This document shows positions 49,682 to 57,938 of a stretch of DNA of 64,000 nt, piece after piece (the first letter of the stretch is position 1; the number at the start of each line of letters is the position of its first letter). The notes under the pieces are model-generated. The model saw nothing but the letters and a program-made list of their open reading frames with translations, had not been told where the DNA came from and ran no database searches. Location of the stretch: contig NZ_NEGK01000012.1 in NCBI RefSeq assembly GCF_002135435.1, forward strand, positions 1-64,000, given 5' to 3'. The translations under genes and the position numbers were made by a program. Source of the stretch: Acinetobacter sp. ANC 3813. GTDB lineage: Bacteria > Pseudomonadota > Gammaproteobacteria > Pseudomonadales > Moraxellaceae.

Positions 49682-50239
49682 TTATGCCTCCAAGATGAAG
49701 CGTTTCATACCGCTAAAGCTGTTCAGCTGAGCAAAGTTTCCATGAGCCAGCCGCTTTTGCTCTGCATTTTCATAAGTAATCACCAATGTTTCACCCGCTG
49801 GGATGATCTTATGGGTCACTTGACAAATTGCACGGCGGCCAAGGTTTTGAATACGGATTTGATTAGGTCCAAGATTGGACTGCTCATCCTGCGCCGTATC
49901 AGGGTCTTTTTCGCCTTGCTGATCATCATCAGACTGATCTGCAGAAACACCTTGAGCTGCTTTTTCGGCCGCTTCCGCCGCCGCTTTTTCAGCTGCTGCT
50001 TTTTCGGCCGCTTCCGCCGTTGCTTTTTCGGCCGTTGCTTTTTCGGCCGCTTCCGCCGCCGCTTTTTCAGCTGCTGCTTTTTCGGCCGCTTCCGCCGTTG
50101 CTTTTTCAGCCGTTGCTTTTTCGGCCGCTTCCGCCGTTGCTTTTTCAGCCGTTGCTTTTTCGGCTGCTTCCGCCGCTGCTTTTTCGCGCTTTTGCGCAGC
50201 GGTTAATTTTGGTTCTGTCTCTTGTGTTTTTGTGGTCAT
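49682..50239 (-). CDS. Protein with tandem 13-residue Ala-Glu-Lys repeats
   Basis: A 185-residue protein; ATG 50239 follows GGTGA, so the TTG at 50251 is not needed. Residues about 20-95 are five and a half copies of AEAAEKATAEKAT with Thr/Ala variation between copies, a continuous charged helix. An acidic linker and a C-terminal globular part follow (RIQNLGRRAICQVTHKIIPA, LVITYENAEQ). It lies three bases before the sheath-like gene and downstream of the capsid gene. A spacer or neck role is inferred. Confidence 0.55.
   Translation of the reverse strand: MTTKTQETEPKLTAAQKREKAAAEAAEKATAEKATAEAAEKATAEKATAEAAEKAAAEKAAAEAAEKATAEKATAEAAEKAAAEKAAAEAAEKAAQGVSADQSDDDQQGEKDPDTAQDEQSNLGPNQIRIQNLGRRAICQVTHKIIPAGETLVITYENAEQKRLAHGNFAQLNSFSGMKRFILEA
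49955..50185. repeat. Tandem 39-bp repeats
   Basis: Five to six tandem copies of a 39-bp unit (on the plus strand GCTTTTTCGGCCGCTTCCGC and variants) encoding the 13-residue helical repeats. Copies differ at a few third positions and at the Thr/Ala codon, so the number of copies can change by slippage. Confidence 0.85.
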
Positions 50240-50267
50240 GTCATTCACCAATAACTAAAGGGATTTT

Positions 50268-50293
50268 GAAATGGCGTGAAACTCACGCCATTT
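50268..50293 (-). terminator. Hairpin terminator after the capsid candidate gene
   Basis: AAATGGCGTGA pairs with TCACGCCATTT; only a weak T-run follows on the minus strand, so read-through into the repeat protein and the sheath-like gene is likely. Confidence 0.6.
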
Positions 50294-50306
50294 GCTAAAC
50301 CAAAAT

Positions 50307-52190
50307 TTATGCGTCTTGCGTTAAAGACGCTGGCAAGTTCTGAACCCGCAGTACAGCGACCTGATCACCAAAACGCTTGTTACGGTTCATTTGACACGCT
50401 TGGCGCGTATAGAACGTCACACCTTCTTCAAAGACTTGCGCGCGCACATCGCCCGTCACCACAGGGACCGCAATATGGCCGACAAATACTGATTTAGCCG
50501 CCACGCTGTTGCGCGCAGTAATCAGCATTTCACTGAATTGGATCTGCGCACCGCCCACAGCAACTGAACCGAACTCAACCACTTCCGCCTCTTCTGGCAC
50601 ATAGTAGTAATGATCAGTACCGCGTGAACCAATGCGGACGATGCTGTTCGGCGCACCTAAAGTCAGGCCAGACGGGATGAAATTAGTATCATCCGCCAGT
50701 GTGCGGACCAGCGTGCCTAGTGAGCCAGTGACAAAAATGTCAAAGCCTTCTGGCGTATGATTTGTGCGGCCAATGATACGGCGCTTGCTTTCTTCCACAG
50801 CAGGAATTAATTCACCAGCAAGGTCGGCTGTGCGGTTGAATGCCTGTGTCATTGAAGAGCCGCGCGATAAGTCCACGACGCGAACCATGCCGCCGCCCAC
50901 AGCGCGTTCACGCGCCTGCTGCAGCAAGCTGACGTTTTGCTCAAGCATGAGCTTAGAAATCACCACAGCAATGAATGCAGCGCGCATATCCACGCCCAAT
51001 TCATTCTGCATCTGAGTCAATGCATCAATGGTTGCGACATAAATAGCACGGATGCCATAAGCCGAAACATAGCCGTAATCCAAGTCAGCATCTACCGAAG
51101 GCGTCGGCAGAATCGCCTTGTTATTTCCGTCTTTTGCTTCATAGTTCGCAATAACATGCGAAACGACCTTAACGTCAGCTGGAAGAGCTTTATCAAGCGT
51201 AATCGTCACGGTGTTTGTTGAAAAATCAACCGTACCGCTAACCAGCTTATAAGTCTCGCCATCAAGAACAAGGCCGTCATGATCTTGCGGATAGATTGGC
51301 AATGTTCCAGAAGCTTTTCCGCTAGTCTGATTCTTATGCTCATCGGTTGCGAATGGCTGGCCTGCAATAGTGATGAATGTTGCGCCTGCGACCAATGGCA
51401 AATCACCCGAACCAGCGTCAGGCGTTAATGTTCCTGATTCGACACAGCGGTATGCCTTCACGGTAAAGGTTTTTTGATCTGCAGACGTCATTTCAAGACG
51501 GTGTACAGAATCAAAGAATTGCTTCGCAGCAGTCACACCGTCCAAAAAATCGCCTTTTCGGGTCTGGCCGTAGTTATTGGCTGCAATTTGGCGCACATAC
51601 ACCAGCGGAACAGTCTGTGAACCTTTCGGGTTCGGCAAGTAAGCCACCAGCGGCAATGCGTTCGCAATCGTTGTTGCAATCGTTACCATCGCCAGTGTCG
51701 GAACTTCCGCAGCATGCCCAGATTGCTGAGAAGAAACGCTGTCTAAGAAGTATTCTTTTGCTGAGTGATTAGTATTGCTGGCTGAATCAAAAATCCCGTC
51801 TGTTTCATTTGAACCAAGCGTGTACTGCTGTGCGGCATTCAGCAGCGCGGTAGCGACTAAATTCGCATGCGGCATATCACCGCCATTGCGGTTTCGATGG
51901 GCTTCAACACCGATATTGATTGAATCCAAAATTGCATTGAATGCGCGGCTGCCATCTGCGCCCACTTTGCCCTCTAAGGCTTTTTCTAATTGCAAAAGAG
52001 GCTCAGGAATAAGCGCTTCTTTGCGGAATTTATGCTCAAGAGCATTAGCGACAATGCTGTCATACTGTGCGCCGTATGATACCGTACCGCTGGCAAGGGG
52101 TTTGCCATAGCCCATAAGGCCTAAAAACTTTGCGGTTACAGCGCCAAGCATAGCGGCGGTTTTAATTTCTTGTGATACGTCTTTGGTCAT
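50307..52190 (-). CDS. Major capsid protein candidate
   Basis: A 627-residue protein started MTKDVSQEIK at ATG 52190, because the longer frame runs through a terminator and a late promoter. It has AGATFITIAGQPFATDEH (an inserted beta domain about 290-400), LDYGYVSAYGIRAIYVATID and GFDIFVTGSLGTLVRTLADD. Large size, own late promoter, strong terminators on both sides and position upstream of the sheath-like gene suggest the main head protein, possibly with an Ig-like insertion. Fold not proven. Confidence 0.6.
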   Translation of the reverse strand: MTKDVSQEIKTAAMLGAVTAKFLGLMGYGKPLASGTVSYGAQYDSIVANALEHKFRKEALIPEPLLQLEKALEGKVGADGSRAFNAILDSINIGVEAHRNRNGGDMPHANLVATALLNAAQQYTLGSNETDGIFDSASNTNHSAKEYFLDSVSSQQSGHAAEVPTLAMVTIATTIANALPLVAYLPNPKGSQTVPLVYVRQIAANNYGQTRKGDFLDGVTAAKQFFDSVHRLEMTSADQKTFTVKAYRCVESGTLTPDAGSGDLPLVAGATFITIAGQPFATDEHKNQTSGKASGTLPIYPQDHDGLVLDGETYKLVSGTVDFSTNTVTITLDKALPADVKVVSHVIANYEAKDGNNKAILPTPSVDADLDYGYVSAYGIRAIYVATIDALTQMQNELGVDMRAAFIAVVISKLMLEQNVSLLQQARERAVGGGMVRVVDLSRGSSMTQAFNRTADLAGELIPAVEESKRRIIGRTNHTPEGFDIFVTGSLGTLVRTLADDTNFIPSGLTLGAPNSIVRIGSRGTDHYYYVPEEAEVVEFGSVAVGGAQIQFSEMLITARNSVAAKSVFVGHIAVPVVTGDVRAQVFEEGVTFYTRQACQMNRNKRFGDQVAVLRVQNLPASLTQDA

Positions 52191-52232
52191 GGTCTTGTTC
52201 CTATAAGTGCCGTTATGGCGAACCGATGACCA

Positions 52233-52273
52233 TATTTTGCAAGATAAAAAAAACCGCCCTTTGGCGGTTTTCC
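52233..52273 (-). promoter_or_regulatory. Late promoter element, GGAAAACC box and CAAAAT -10, wrapping a terminator
   Basis: Box begins at 52273, hexamer at 52239-52234. The terminator stem-loop at 52252-52269 lies between box and hexamer. Serves the capsid candidate gene. Confidence 0.65.
52243..52270 (-). terminator. Intrinsic terminator after the glycosyltransferase gene
   Basis: AACCGCC and GGCGGTT pair, followed by eight T on the minus strand. Nested inside the next late promoter. Confidence 0.85.
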
Positions 52274-52284
52274 AGCTTTTTAAA

Positions 52285-52842
52285 TTAGGGTTGAACATTG
52301 GGCAATGGCGGTATAGAGCAATTCATGTGAACCAACTTTGCGCCAGCCCTCAAGCAGCGCAAAATAAAATCGCCGTCATCAGTGCGCCCAGTGTCCCGAT
52401 ATCCGCCGACTGCAGTGAACAGCTCACGGTAAACCCCGATGCGGCCAGATCGGCCATCCTGCTTAAAATCCCTGCTTTTAATCACCTGACTTGGTTTTAG
52501 GTGCTGTAAAAGCTCATGCGCTTCACCAATAAAATTATCCGCATCCAGATTAAAAAGAATTTCACCTGTACCCATTGCATGAGATAAATTTTTCACATAC
52601 CCGCAGGCAAAATCACTGCCGTCTGCAGGCTGATAATTATCAAAATGCGTTTTCACCTTTAAGCGACCATCCAGCAGATAATCTGCATAGTATTCCCGCA
52701 GATAAGGCTCTATAGTGCTGTCATTGTAGGCCAGCACGCACAATTCAAAGCGGCCAGCCTCTGTGAAGCTCAGGTTATGCTCTAGCGTCCGCCTTAATTG
52801 CCAAAGACGGCCGCCGCATACAGTGCAATATGAAATGATCAT
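52285..52842 (-). CDS. GT-A glycosyltransferase (GT2-like)
   Basis: A 185-residue protein. Strand FELCVLAYNDST, then EILFNLDADNF with the DxD metal/nucleotide-sugar motif, then GRIGVYRELFTAVGGYRD and TDDGDFILRCLRAGAKLV, which corresponds to the GT2 acceptor-base ED motif region. It is short but complete for a minimal GT-A fold. Placed in a structural operon and coupled (ATGA) to the tail module protein at 53540, it may glycosylate a virion protein or alter host surface sugars. Confidence 0.75.
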   Translation of the reverse strand: MIISYCTVCGGRLWQLRRTLEHNLSFTEAGRFELCVLAYNDSTIEPYLREYYADYLLDGRLKVKTHFDNYQPADGSDFACGYVKNLSHAMGTGEILFNLDADNFIGEAHELLQHLKPSQVIKSRDFKQDGRSGRIGVYRELFTAVGGYRDTGRTDDGDFILRCLRAGAKLVHMNCSIPPLPNVQP

Positions 52843-53540
52843 CCTTCTTCTGGTAATTTCTTAAGAATAAATGACCAGACTTTTGTTACATGGTCCTCGA
52901 TTACTTCTGCACCCTCAACACGGTATGGATATTTATCAGGGTATTCCGTCGTTAAGCTAAGCGGAATAAAGCGGATACGCTTTACACCAATTTCATTCAG
53001 ATACATATAGCCGCCGCCTGAACTGTCTTCCGTAACGGTAAACATTTCTTCCAATCCATGATCAATTAAGATTTGATGAATTGAGCCGTCTAGCGTGTCT
53101 TTAAATGGATACGGTATCGGCTTGGTTTGAGTATAAATAACCCCGTCAATTTCAAGATTCCACTGAATATCACTCATCCAACTTAGGCCGAACCAGCCCC
53201 TGTATTGAATGAAATCCGCAGCACCATCTTCTGACATATCTGGAAATGGCGGAAGTGCCCCACCGCCAGCCTGTCCCTTAATCCGCAGGACCTGAACACT
53301 CGGCAAGCCAGCATCCAGCGCATCGGCTATGGCCGCATAAGCGGGGTTTTCAGGATCATAGCCCAGCATAGCCCGCTGATTGGCCTTTGTGATGGTCATT
53401 GGCTTGTTGTAGCAGCCGCGCTTAAATACGCCTGTAATAGCGCCAATATTTGGATAAGAGCCAGTTTTAGAACTGGCATCTTCTACACCTGAATATTGCA
53501 GCCCGCTCTCATTCGCTAAAATTTCGGTAATGTTCGGCAT
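52839..53540 (-). CDS. Tail-associated protein, repeated N-terminal module with larger C-terminal domain
   Basis: A 233-residue protein (ATG 53540; GTG 53549 is possible). Residues 1-86 are almost identical to the protein at 24489. The C-terminal 145 residues form another domain (DFIQYRGWFGLSWMSDIQWN, GYMYLNEIGVKRIRFIPLSL). It shares a transcript with the glycosyltransferase. The identical front and different back suggest exchangeable tail-tip proteins. Confidence 0.65.
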   Translation of the reverse strand: MPNITEILANESGLQYSGVEDASSKTGSYPNIGAITGVFKRGCYNKPMTITKANQRAMLGYDPENPAYAAIADALDAGLPSVQVLRIKGQAGGGALPPFPDMSEDGAADFIQYRGWFGLSWMSDIQWNLEIDGVIYTQTKPIPYPFKDTLDGSIHQILIDHGLEEMFTVTEDSSGGGYMYLNEIGVKRIRFIPLSLTTEYPDKYPYRVEGAEVIEDHVTKVWSFILKKLPEEG

Positions 53541-53608
53541 TGCCTTCACTCACAGTAAAATATGGCTCATTGTGAAGGATCTGGCAGGCGCCTTTTGCGC
53601 CGTATTCC
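53276..53608. repeat. Direct repeat copy B (promoter plus N-terminal module)
   Basis: Partner of the copy at 24225-24557, same orientation, 29,051 bp apart. Similarity breaks exactly at the module edge on one side and just after the promoter box and terminator on the other. Confidence 0.9.
53568..53608 (-). promoter_or_regulatory. Late promoter element, GGAATACG box and CACAAT -10
   Basis: Box begins at 53608, hexamer at 53574-53569. Part of the duplicated DNA. Confidence 0.6.
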
Positions 53609-53611
53609 CGA

Positions 53612-53636
53612 TAAAAAACCCGCATTAAGCGGGTTA
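53612..53636 (-). terminator. Intrinsic terminator after the tail-fibre operon
   Basis: CCCGC and GCGGG around TTAAT, then six T on the minus strand. Overlaps the stop codon of the gene ending at 53634. Confidence 0.8.
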
Positions 53637-54704
53637 TAGGGCAGGCATAACAAATTCACTCATCGGGTAAATATACGGCGCCAGTACGGCCCAGTTTGCG
53701 GCCGCTTTATACGCGCTGACCGCCGTGTCAGGAACATAGATTTTCATTGCCGTTGGATAGCCTGCAAATGGCGCGGTTCCGCCAAGGGTCGGCGGTGTAC
53801 TTGACTTAAATACAACGGCTTCCAGCGCAGACATGCCCACAAATGCGTTATTCGCAATATTCATGGTCCCCAAGGCGTTAAATTCAACGTATTTCAGCCC
53901 AGTAAGAAAATACAATATTGAATTTCCGAAGGTCACAGCCTTATCACTGAATATGATTTTTTTTAATTTAGGGCATTTTTCCAGCATGTATGAACTTGAA
54001 AAATTGGCAAGATTCCCAAAATTGATGCTTTCTAAGTTCGACATGGTAGAAAATGCATAGTTTCCTGTAATTGCAGTCAATGACGGAAAGCTTAAGTTAA
54101 TCAACGTCGAACAGTTACTAAAACTAGATCCGCCAATTTCTTCCAGATATTCTGTATTCACCGTATCCAGCACTGTGCATCCACTAAAACAAGAGTTGCC
54201 CAGTTTTTTTATTTGCGGGCCTAGCGTCACTTTTTTAAGCTTGGTGCATCCATAAAACATTTCAAAAGACAACATATTCTCAGGCTGATTGCATACAGCT
54301 TCAACCAGCGCAGTACATGCTCTTAAAACAGCGGCGCCCACAGTATTAAGTGTGCTTTTAAATTCCATAAATTCCAGCGAACTGCTGTATGCAAATGCAT
54401 AGTTTCCGATAAATTTAACTGTGCTGGGATAATTAATAAAGCGGGCCTTACTGTATGCAAATGCATAGTTTTGCAGATATGAACATGGCGGCTTTAGCGT
54501 AATGACATCAATCATCAATCCAGACGCTTGATTTATGTATGTAATCTCAATATTGGCCTCTGTTGCCATTTGGATTTCTTGAATCTTGACAGGATATTGA
54601 CTGAGCGGCAAAGCATCTGAAATGCTAACAGATTTGGAACGGATGGCCGCTTTCAACTGTGACTTTATGGCTGCAATGTTTGCTAGTTTACTGGTAATTG
54701 TCAT
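53634..54704 (-). CDS. BspA-like leucine-rich-repeat tail protein 2
   Basis: A 356-residue protein; ATG 54704 has GAGG upstream. After a helical N-terminal adaptor (LANIAAIKSQLKAAIRSKSV) it consists of about ten LRR_5/BspA-type repeats, for example FIGNYAFAYSSSLEFMEF, IKKLGNSCFSGCTVLDTV and IGGSSFSNCSTLINLSF, and ends VYVPDTAVSAYKAAANWAVL-like (the cap typical of these proteins). Such repeats bind surface ligands; here they probably recognise the host receptor. Adaptor shared with the gene just upstream. Confidence 0.8.
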   Translation of the reverse strand: MTITSKLANIAAIKSQLKAAIRSKSVSISDALPLSQYPVKIQEIQMATEANIEITYINQASGLMIDVITLKPPCSYLQNYAFAYSKARFINYPSTVKFIGNYAFAYSSSLEFMEFKSTLNTVGAAVLRACTALVEAVCNQPENMLSFEMFYGCTKLKKVTLGPQIKKLGNSCFSGCTVLDTVNTEYLEEIGGSSFSNCSTLINLSFPSLTAITGNYAFSTMSNLESINFGNLANFSSSYMLEKCPKLKKIIFSDKAVTFGNSILYFLTGLKYVEFNALGTMNIANNAFVGMSALEAVVFKSSTPPTLGGTAPFAGYPTAMKIYVPDTAVSAYKAAANWAVLAPYIYPMSEFVMPAL

Positions 54705-54711
54705 AATAGCC

Positions 54712-55854
54712 TCACGCTGGAACATAACTGCTGAGCGGGTAATAACAGGACGGATCTATAACGGACCATCCATTTGCAGTTTTATAGCCCTCTAACAGCT
54801 CATCACGCACATAAATTTTTACAGTCTTATTATTGATAGTCAGCGCTGTGAACGGCGCCCCTGAATTTGCGGTTGAACCTGATATAGCAGGGATGGTCTG
54901 TGCATGAATTACAATAGTTTTAACCACAAGCATATCTGTTATCGAAAAATACGACATTGATAACTTAACAGCAGGAATTTCAAGCAGTTCCAGCGTTGAT
55001 AGCCCAGTAATTGCACTGTTTGCAATACTCAATTCACTAACCGCAGGAAGTACCAATTTTTTTAACGCATAAGCGTCTGATAAAAATACAGACGGAATAT
55101 GACTGAGCTTATTGCCAAAAGTTATTTTTTCCAATTTTGAACAACCTCTGAAATTACTGGCTGCGGCCTGCTTTAAAGACGTCAAATTGGCTTCTTTTAA
55201 TTCTTTACACTGCGCAAGTGCATATGCGTCAAGATATTCAATATTTTCCAGATTGATATTTACCAAATTTGGGTTATTAAAAAACCCATTATCTGCAATT
55301 GATTTTATATTGGGATTCAGCTCTACACTGACTGCTTTTGAGCCATTTGCAAAAGATGAAGGAATAGGCAGTGCGCACTGCACAATAATTTCCCTCCCGC
55401 CAAAAGACGAAAGACAAGAGCTTAATGTTGTGACCGATGCAGGAATCACGACTTTTGGAACAATTACTCCACTCAGCGCGGAATATTCTATGGTTGTCAA
55501 TGTCGAAGGAATATTCATAACTGCCAGTTCAACACAGCCCGAAAATGCCTCCCCACCAATCCGCAGCAGGCCCTCTGGCAAAACCACTTCTTTAAGCGCC
55601 CAGTTTTTAAAAAGTCCCGCTGAAATATAGGTTGCTGTTGACGGGACAGTGACATGCGTAATCCCCGTATTACTAACACCGTACACTGCCGTTGCTCTGC
55701 CTTGCGCTGGATCTGGGGATGCCAGCGCCGTGATTTTCTGCGGATACTCACTAAAAGGCGTGCTGGCATCAATGGCCGCGCCTTTGGCTTTAATGGCATT
55801 CATGATCTGGGTTTTCAGGCTTGCCAATGCCTGCATTTTTTGCGCTATCGTCAT
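54712..55854 (-). CDS. BspA-like leucine-rich-repeat tail protein 1
   Basis: A 380-residue protein with the same adaptor (MQALASLKTQIMNAIKAKGA, then TPFSEYPQKI) followed by BspA-type repeats such as LLRIGGEAFSGCVELAVMNI, IKSIADNGFFNNPNLVNI and LKQAAASNFRGCSKLEKI. The cap is KIYVRDELLEGYKTANGWSV. It is a paralogue of the protein encoded at 54704. Repeat sequences differ greatly between the two, so they may bind different receptors or act as alternative adhesins. Confidence 0.8.
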   Translation of the reverse strand: MTIAQKMQALASLKTQIMNAIKAKGAAIDASTPFSEYPQKITALASPDPAQGRATAVYGVSNTGITHVTVPSTATYISAGLFKNWALKEVVLPEGLLRIGGEAFSGCVELAVMNIPSTLTTIEYSALSGVIVPKVVIPASVTTLSSCLSSFGGREIIVQCALPIPSSFANGSKAVSVELNPNIKSIADNGFFNNPNLVNINLENIEYLDAYALAQCKELKEANLTSLKQAAASNFRGCSKLEKITFGNKLSHIPSVFLSDAYALKKLVLPAVSELSIANSAITGLSTLELLEIPAVKLSMSYFSITDMLVVKTIVIHAQTIPAISGSTANSGAPFTALTINNKTVKIYVRDELLEGYKTANGWSVIDPSCYYPLSSYVPA

Positions 55855-55858
55855 GGCA

Positions 55859-56788
55859 TCACCCCAGAATTTCGTTTAGAGCAGTTTCAATATCGCCTAG
55901 AATCGGATTGACGACCGCCAGTACACGTTCATCCGTGTAATACATTCGTGTCGGGGATTCTGGCAAGTCCGCAGTAGTCAATGCCCGCACTGCAGTGGCG
56001 ACCCGCGCCGCTGTGAAATACAGATTTTGGCCTTCTGGCAAATCCGTGGTACTGAGTGCATTAAGCGCTGCAACAACCCGCGCCGCCGTAAAATATAAGT
56101 TGCTGTTACCCTCTGGCACGCTGTCTGTAGAAGATACAGTCAAGCCAGAACTGCCCTGCTCCTGCCAGATACCGTCATCCACGTCATAGGCATACATCTT
56201 TGTTGGGTTGCCCACGCCCGCATCCACATTGGCGTAATCGCCTGCTTTGGGATCAATTACCCCTGACGCCAAAAGCTCCTCAGATGAAAACAGGCCACGG
56301 AAATGCTGCTGAAATTCAGAACGGTTCAGCTTGGCATTCAGCTGGCTTTCCACGTCTGCTTTATTGGATTTCTGGCTGTCCAGCGCCTGCAATTCATCAC
56401 GGGTCGCAGAAACGCTGCGCAGGGCCTCCAAATCGGCCACTGGGGCTTTAGAAGCATTCAGCTGATCTAAAGCGTTCTGACTGGCTTTCTGGCCCAATAC
56501 GGCGCTAATAGACTGCACATTGCTGATCAGGGTTTGAAAATCAACCAGCAGGGCGCGCGCTTCAACATCTTCATTCATCAGGATGATTTGCTGTTCCAAT
56601 TGCTGAATCATGGCATTTGTCGCCATGCCAGAAATCGCCGTATTGATCATCAGCATAACTTCATTTTCTGTCAGCCCGCCGCCTGTTCCGCCATTGCCCA
56701 AGTTATGAAAAAACTCATAGACTTCCTGCATATTACTGATATTTACGCCTGCATCCAGCATGCGCTGCATTAGTGTGCTGTTGCTCAT
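55859..56788 (-). CDS. Tail fibre-type protein with NLYFTAARV repeats
   Basis: A 309-residue protein. N-terminal part is helical and Gly-linked (NLGNGGTGGGLTENEVMLMI), the middle is coiled coil (about 75-165), and the C-terminus has three repeats of the form LPEGxNLYFTAARVxxAxxAL, the last degenerate (MYYTDERVLAVV). Such repeats are common in phage fibres and trimerise. It is translationally coupled to both neighbours, so it probably bridges baseplate and the LRR adhesins. Confidence 0.75.
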   Translation of the reverse strand: MSNSTLMQRMLDAGVNISNMQEVYEFFHNLGNGGTGGGLTENEVMLMINTAISGMATNAMIQQLEQQIILMNEDVEARALLVDFQTLISNVQSISAVLGQKASQNALDQLNASKAPVADLEALRSVSATRDELQALDSQKSNKADVESQLNAKLNRSEFQQHFRGLFSSEELLASGVIDPKAGDYANVDAGVGNPTKMYAYDVDDGIWQEQGSSGLTVSSTDSVPEGNSNLYFTAARVVAALNALSTTDLPEGQNLYFTAARVATAVRALTTADLPESPTRMYYTDERVLAVVNPILGDIETALNEILG

Positions 56789-57936
56789 GCTGTCACCTCA
56801 ACTTCATTGGCGTCTATGCTAAATGGGTACTCAGATCCATCTTCAAAATTCAGGCTGAAATTGTTCTGCCGGCTTAAGCTGACTTTGACGACAAAATGGA
56901 ATGCTTTTCTCAATTCATCATAGTGAATCGGCAGCACTTCAAAAGCGATATTCCCTTCACTCATGACCCGCACAAATTGGCCTGCCATCAGGCTGCTTTC
57001 AATCTTCTGCACCGTGCTGACATGATCCGTCATCATCAGCATGTAAGTAATATATTCAGAATTAGCCTCTACTGCGCGCACAGCGTCAATTGAGCTGAGA
57101 ATGAAGGTTTCCCCGCCTCCAATCTCAACCGTGAGATTCTGAGCATCTGAGGCGCTTAAAATGAATGGACTTCCTGACTGCTTCGCCATGTGCTTAATGG
57201 CGATAATAGAGCTGTAATTCACCAGTTTCGGGTCACTGATATTGACCAGCTTAAATTTACGCACTGTGATTTCATCATCCGACAATAGCGCAGGGTCATT
57301 TTCATCAATGTTGTAAATCGGCTTTTCGCTGTAATTCAGTTCAGACAGCTGCAGCGGGAAAATAGACGCAGCAGGGACCAGTACATTTTCATGCGATTTA
57401 AACGGCTCTAAATGCATCAAGCTGTCTCGGACATTCAGCACATAGGTTTCACCATGCGATGCGTGCATGCTCTGGCCTGTAATGCCGACACACTCTACCC
57501 ATTTGACAATATCCTCACTGATCACCATTGCAAAAATATCGCCCTTCTCAGGCTTCCATTCTGGGATATTGCGCAGCATATTTGCCGCTGAGCCGTAATG
57601 CTCAAAATGAAACGGCTCTATCTGCGCATACAGCATAGCTTCACCGATATTCATATCATCCCCGCCGCTGCGGATTGAACCGCCCAGCAGCTTGTTAAAA
57701 AGCATCATGGCATAGCCTAGTTCTACATATTCCGTGGCATGTTCATCCTGCTCACTTAGTACCATCCCGCCTTTCCAAACGGTTTCCGCACGGGTTTTGC
57801 CGTCTTCCGCTGGGATGATTTCACGGCGGAAGGCAAAACATGACACGGCGGAAAGACTGGTAATGACGATTGAACGCGATGCATGTCGGCGTCCTGCTGC
57901 TATGCGCTCTGCAGCGCTATTAATTGGCTTTAGCAT
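56785..57936 (-). CDS. Virion structural protein of unknown family
   Basis: A 383-residue protein. Beta-rich with segments such as GDIFAMVISEDIVKWVECVG, GETYVLNVRDSLMHLEPF and AFHFVVKVSLSRQNNFSL. One region (SIVITSLSAVSCFAFRREII) lies near the N-terminus. The gene sits between the SWIM-type protein and the fibre genes, so it may be a connector or baseplate-periphery protein. No family recognised. Confidence 0.5.
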   Translation of the reverse strand: MLKPINSAAERIAAGRRHASRSIVITSLSAVSCFAFRREIIPAEDGKTRAETVWKGGMVLSEQDEHATEYVELGYAMMLFNKLLGGSIRSGGDDMNIGEAMLYAQIEPFHFEHYGSAANMLRNIPEWKPEKGDIFAMVISEDIVKWVECVGITGQSMHASHGETYVLNVRDSLMHLEPFKSHENVLVPAASIFPLQLSELNYSEKPIYNIDENDPALLSDDEITVRKFKLVNISDPKLVNYSSIIAIKHMAKQSGSPFILSASDAQNLTVEIGGGETFILSSIDAVRAVEANSEYITYMLMMTDHVSTVQKIESSLMAGQFVRVMSEGNIAFEVLPIHYDELRKAFHFVVKVSLSRQNNFSLNFEDGSEYPFSIDANEVEVTA

Positions 57937-57938
57937 GC

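Noticed and set aside
49955..50185. Tandem repeats as a possible CRISPR array
   Set aside because: The units are contiguous without unique spacers and encode a regular protein helix in frame.
49742..50206. Plus-strand frame rich in Phe/Arg/Cys repeats opposite the AEK-repeat gene
   Set aside because: It is the antisense reading of the tandem 39-bp repeats; it has no ribosome site and no operon context.
52191..52298. 36-residue N-terminal extension of the capsid candidate
   Set aside because: The extension covers a terminator and the late promoter; MTKD at 52190 is the sensible start.
24225..53608. Direct repeats as phage attachment sites or an insertion-element duplication
   Set aside because: They are coding plus promoter DNA of one gene family, and no transposase or integrase gene is seen between or beside them.
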